In this document: positions 61,579 through 64,000 of the stretch, piece after piece | Position numbering within the stretch: position 1 is the stretch's first letter | Layout of the letters: each line of letters begins with the position of its first letter | DNA from: Pyrinomonas methylaliphatogenes | GTDB taxonomy: Bacteria; Acidobacteriota; Blastocatellia; Pyrinomonadales; Pyrinomonadaceae | Direction of reading: 5' to 3' | Assembly (NCBI RefSeq): GCF_000820845.2 | Contig: NZ_CBXV010000004.1 | Location: 62,001 to 126,000, forward strand | Length of the DNA stretch: 64,000 nt | Program-made: the position numbers and the translations under genes | Notes under the pieces: model-generated | Database searches by the model: none | Seen by the model: the letters and a program-made list of their open reading frames with translations, nothing else | What the model was told of the DNA's origin: nothing

Positions 61579-64000
61579 TCACCTGACGAGCTTCGCATCG
61601 GCCCAGTCGGCAGGGACGCGACCGCCATCGCCGCCGACGCGCCGCACGCGAAGCGAAAGGCGCCGCACGCCGCTTATGTTGACTTTGACCGGCAGCGGGC
61701 GATCGCCCTTCTTTACGACGCCTTGCCAGAGCTCTTTGCCATCTCCGCTGACCGTGAATTCGACGCTTCGGGGATCGTTCGATCGATAACTATCGTCTAT
61801 CCCGACGAGCGCCGAGAAGGTCGTGTATGGCCCAGCGATTCCGAATTCGATTTCGGAATCGGTCGGCATGCCGATCCCGGTCGCATGGCTCTGACCGTCG
61901 AGCGATAATCTGGTCCCGAGGAAAGTTCGGTCGCGTTCCGGCTGTTGCCAGCCCGACGTGAGGCGCAAAGGCGTGAGCGCGGAGAGAGGCAGCTCTTGCG
62001 GGAGAAGTTGTCGCAGCGAGAACTCCACGCGCGCTCCCTTTTCGCTCAGCGTGCCATCGTACCAGACGGCGCGTATCTCCGCTGTGTAAGCGGCATCTGG
62101 ATCGAGGTTGCGTAGGGTGAAAACGTTCGTCGGAGTGAAACCGAGCGGGCGCCCATTGAGCGCCACCACGTAGCCAGCGACGCCCTGATAAGGCGGGTTC
62201 CAGCGCAGATCGACGCCGTCGAGACTGACGCGCTCGATCCACGGATTCGACGGCTCGCGGACCGGATAGCGATAAAACTCCGCCGGTTCGAAAGCGACTT
62301 CCCACCGCACTTCGGTCGTCCGCGGCGCGGCGAACTCGATGGTCGCCCAGCCTTGATGGTTGTCGATCTTCACCGGCAGTTCGCCCGCCTCGGTACGTGC
62401 GATTGCCTTCTTGATGGCGAAATTCTTCCCGCGCGGAAAGACGAAGCGCAGTTCGTAAGGGTCATCTTTGATAACTCTGCTTCGCCCTGAATAGGAATGG
62501 GTCGCCGGATCGTAGCGCTGGTCCAGTAGATCGACCCAGCCTTGGGTGATATGTCGACTGGTCGAAATCAGTTGGATGCGATCTTCATCGGGCAGAAGCG
62601 TAAGCACGCGGCAGCTCGCCGGGTTGAGTTCGATCGTCATCCCGTGTTCCCACGCTCCCAGATATTCGCGGTTCCAGAAGTCGAAGATGTGGACCGGGCG
62701 ATTAGCCGGAAGCCCCAGCTCCTGCCAATTCAAATAGACGAGCGATGGACGATCCTCGTCGTAATTGAAGATGCCGACGACATCGTACTGCCGATCGAGA
62801 TGTTTGATCTTCAGATCGAAGATCCGTTTATCTCGCTCAGCCGGGAAGAGGTCGAGCGGTCTGATGTCGACGGCGGGATAGATGCGGCGCAAAAGTTCGA
62901 CCCGCTCTTCCGGCAGATCCATCAACCGGTCGCTCGTCAAGAGGGCTTGACCCGTCAATCCTTGCAGCGTCGCCCAGGCGCGCGCTTGCTCTAAGGGAAG
63001 CGGCGGGCGCACGACGAAGACATCGGGGTCCGTGTACCAAGCGATGTTGTGCAGAAAGTAGTATTGCATCGTGGCGCGAAGCGCGTACTTGAAGCCGTTC
63101 CATGCGGCGACGATGTCCGTGCCGGTGCGCGAGCCGTTCATGATCCCGATGCCTTCGAGCGGGATGCCCCAACAGCCAAGCAGATAGCTATCCGGGCCGA
63201 TCGCCGAACGGATGCTCGCCAGCGTCTTACGATAGAGCGCAACCGGATCCTCGGTCTGATCCTTCATGAAGGCGCGCTTCGTCCGATACTCGCGAACGAC
63301 GATCGGTTGGCCATCTATCTTGAAATACTCATATCCCCAACGTTTGAGCGTGCGGAAGAGATCCTTCAGATACTCGCGAGCTTCTGGAGTCGAGGGATCG
63401 ACAAGATAACGTCCCTCCCATGTGCTCGAGGCCGACGATCCATCCTCTTTGAGCAGGAAGACGCGCGGATGGCTCTTGACGACTTGCTCGTTGCTCTGTC
63501 CGTGCGGCGCGAGCCAGATGCCCGGCTTCAGTCCGAGTTCTTTGATATAAGCGGCGAGCCCATCCAGCCCGCTCGGGAAGCGCGCCGCATTGACTTTGGT
63601 CCAGTCGCGGTTGTCGCTTTGACCGCGCCCGGCGCCTTGCCATCCGTCGTCGATCTGCACGTATTGCGCGCCATAATCCTTGAGGTTACGCGCGATCCAC
63701 TCCGCGTTACGTCTGACTTCGGTTTCGTTGATCTCTTGGTAGTAGTAATACCACGAACACCAGCCCGCTGGCGGGAGAGGGAAGTGCGATTTATCTATCG
63801 GCGCGAAGTATCTTACGCGAAGTCTATCTTTGTAGTAACCTTTGATAACCGTCCCGTCTTTCAACCGCAGTTCGTCTGCCGCGGGATCGAAGACTCCATC
63901 GGCCAGCGGCGTGTCGACATCGCCGAGCGTCATCACGAAGAGGTCCTTGTTCGTCCCGTCTTTGATCCTCGCCTGAATGGGGTGGGGCCACGCCCGTGCC
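61579..64000 (-). CDS. Alpha-galactosidase-like glycoside hydrolase with NPCBM domain (5' end outside window)
   Basis: The reading frame is open to the right edge, so the start lies beyond 64000; at least 807 residues are visible. The catalytic (beta/alpha)8 part shows the GH36/GH27-like clan motifs: WCSWYYYYQEINET, YVQIDDGWQG, KPGIWLAPHG and YFKIDGQPIV with the nucleophile Asp. A beta-sandwich follows (LNPASCRVLTLLPDEDRIQL), then a fibronectin-like part (VAGYVVALNGRPLGFTPTNV), and at the C-terminus an NPCBM sugar-binding module (LTSGWQQPERDRTFLGTRLS; FSALVGIDDSYRSNDPRSVE). It probably splits alpha-galactosides. Whether it is secreted cannot be seen because the N-terminus is missing. Confidence 0.85.
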   Translation of the reverse strand, partial: ARAWPHPIQARIKDGTNKDLFVMTLGDVDTPLADGVFDPAADELRLKDGTVIKGYYKDRLRVRYFAPIDKSHFPLPPAGWCSWYYYYQEINETEVRRNAEWIARNLKDYGAQYVQIDDGWQGAGRGQSDNRDWTKVNAARFPSGLDGLAAYIKELGLKPGIWLAPHGQSNEQVVKSHPRVFLLKEDGSSASSTWEGRYLVDPSTPEAREYLKDLFRTLKRWGYEYFKIDGQPIVVREYRTKRAFMKDQTEDPVALYRKTLASIRSAIGPDSYLLGCWGIPLEGIGIMNGSRTGTDIVAAWNGFKYALRATMQYYFLHNIAWYTDPDVFVVRPPLPLEQARAWATLQGLTGQALLTSDRLMDLPEERVELLRRIYPAVDIRPLDLFPAERDKRIFDLKIKHLDRQYDVVGIFNYDEDRPSLVYLNWQELGLPANRPVHIFDFWNREYLGAWEHGMTIELNPASCRVLTLLPDEDRIQLISTSRHITQGWVDLLDQRYDPATHSYSGRSRVIKDDPYELRFVFPRGKNFAIKKAIARTEAGELPVKIDNHQGWATIEFAAPRTTEVRWEVAFEPAEFYRYPVREPSNPWIERVSLDGVDLRWNPPYQGVAGYVVALNGRPLGFTPTNVFTLRNLDPDAAYTAEIRAVWYDGTLSEKGARVEFSLRQLLPQELPLSALTPLRLTSGWQQPERDRTFLGTRLSLDGQSHATGIGMPTDSEIEFGIAGPYTTFSALVGIDDSYRSNDPRSVEFTVSGDGKELWQGVVKKGDRPLPVKVNISGVRRLSLRVRRVGGDGGRVPADWADAKLVR

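Overview
The window is ordinary bacterial chromosome of moderately high GC, densely coded on both strands. It contains no phage, plasmid or insertion-sequence genes. It most resembles an Acidobacteriota genome, probably class Blastocatellia. That placement is an inference from a secreted VWA protein of the acidobacterial VWFA-related type, an Asn-Ala-Asn-rich small lipoprotein, Gly-rich oxidase subunit III and TonB/Exb genes of matching style, and the general codon bias. No rRNA is present to confirm it.

Layout. 1-12 kb: M20 peptidase, gamma-glutamyltransferase, a Uma2-type protein, a thiamine salvage pair (thiE, thiD), a large TPR protein, an orphan heme-copper oxidase subunit III with an apparent frameshift, and a secreted M14 carboxypeptidase. 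11-16 kb: a winged-helix/nuclease-like gene translationally coupled to mutS, then CDF and EamA transporters. 16.8-20.3 kb: pyruvate dehydrogenase E2, E1-beta and E1-alpha in one minus-strand operon with a recognisable promoter. 20.5-28.6 kb: an HD-GYP/GAF/GGDEF signalling protein, an FAD oxidoreductase, the Asn-rich lipoprotein, a DUF255 thioredoxin-fold protein and a cation/proton antiporter. 29-35.5 kb: tonB-exbB-exbD-exbD-TPR lipoprotein, then rel/spoT and ridA. 35.5-47.8 kb: the translation block (rpmB, a parvulin-type chaperone, an ABC-F ATPase, tRNA-Val, thrS, infC, rpmI, rplT, pheS, pheT), then zapB-like, zapA, 6S RNA and a YmdB-type phosphodiesterase. 47.8-54.3 kb: a minus-strand series with an ECF sigma factor, its anti-sigma factor, a lectin-like secreted protein and a VWA protein, plus a hybrid histidine kinase. 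54.8-64 kb: a VOC protein, an RluA pseudouridine synthase, DUF1992, a class A beta-lactamase-like hydrolase, an EEP nuclease, moaC, and a sugar locus (LacI regulator, solute-binding protein, alpha-galactosidase) that runs off the right edge.

How the genes work together. The central block supplies tRNA charging (ThrRS, PheRS), initiation (IF3), ribosomal proteins L28, L35 and L20, the stringent response (Rel), and 6S RNA next to the division genes zapB/zapA, an arrangement also found in other phyla. The TonB/ExbB/ExbD set energises outer-membrane uptake. The pyruvate dehydrogenase genes lack an E3 here.

The most unusual signal is not a gene. Five intergenic loci each carry a pair of direct repeats about 19-36 bp long with a start-to-start distance of 65-74 bp. 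Each locus has its own sequence, and several pairs sit on or just past a stop codon. They look like two-repeat CRISPR arrays in geometry but have no cas genes and no shared repeat. Other points of interest are a frameshifted oxidase subunit III, a hairpin-rich 425 bp region with a 6S-like hairpin, an AUA start for infC, a short PheT without the tRNA-binding OB domain, and a sugar-binding protein without any export signal.
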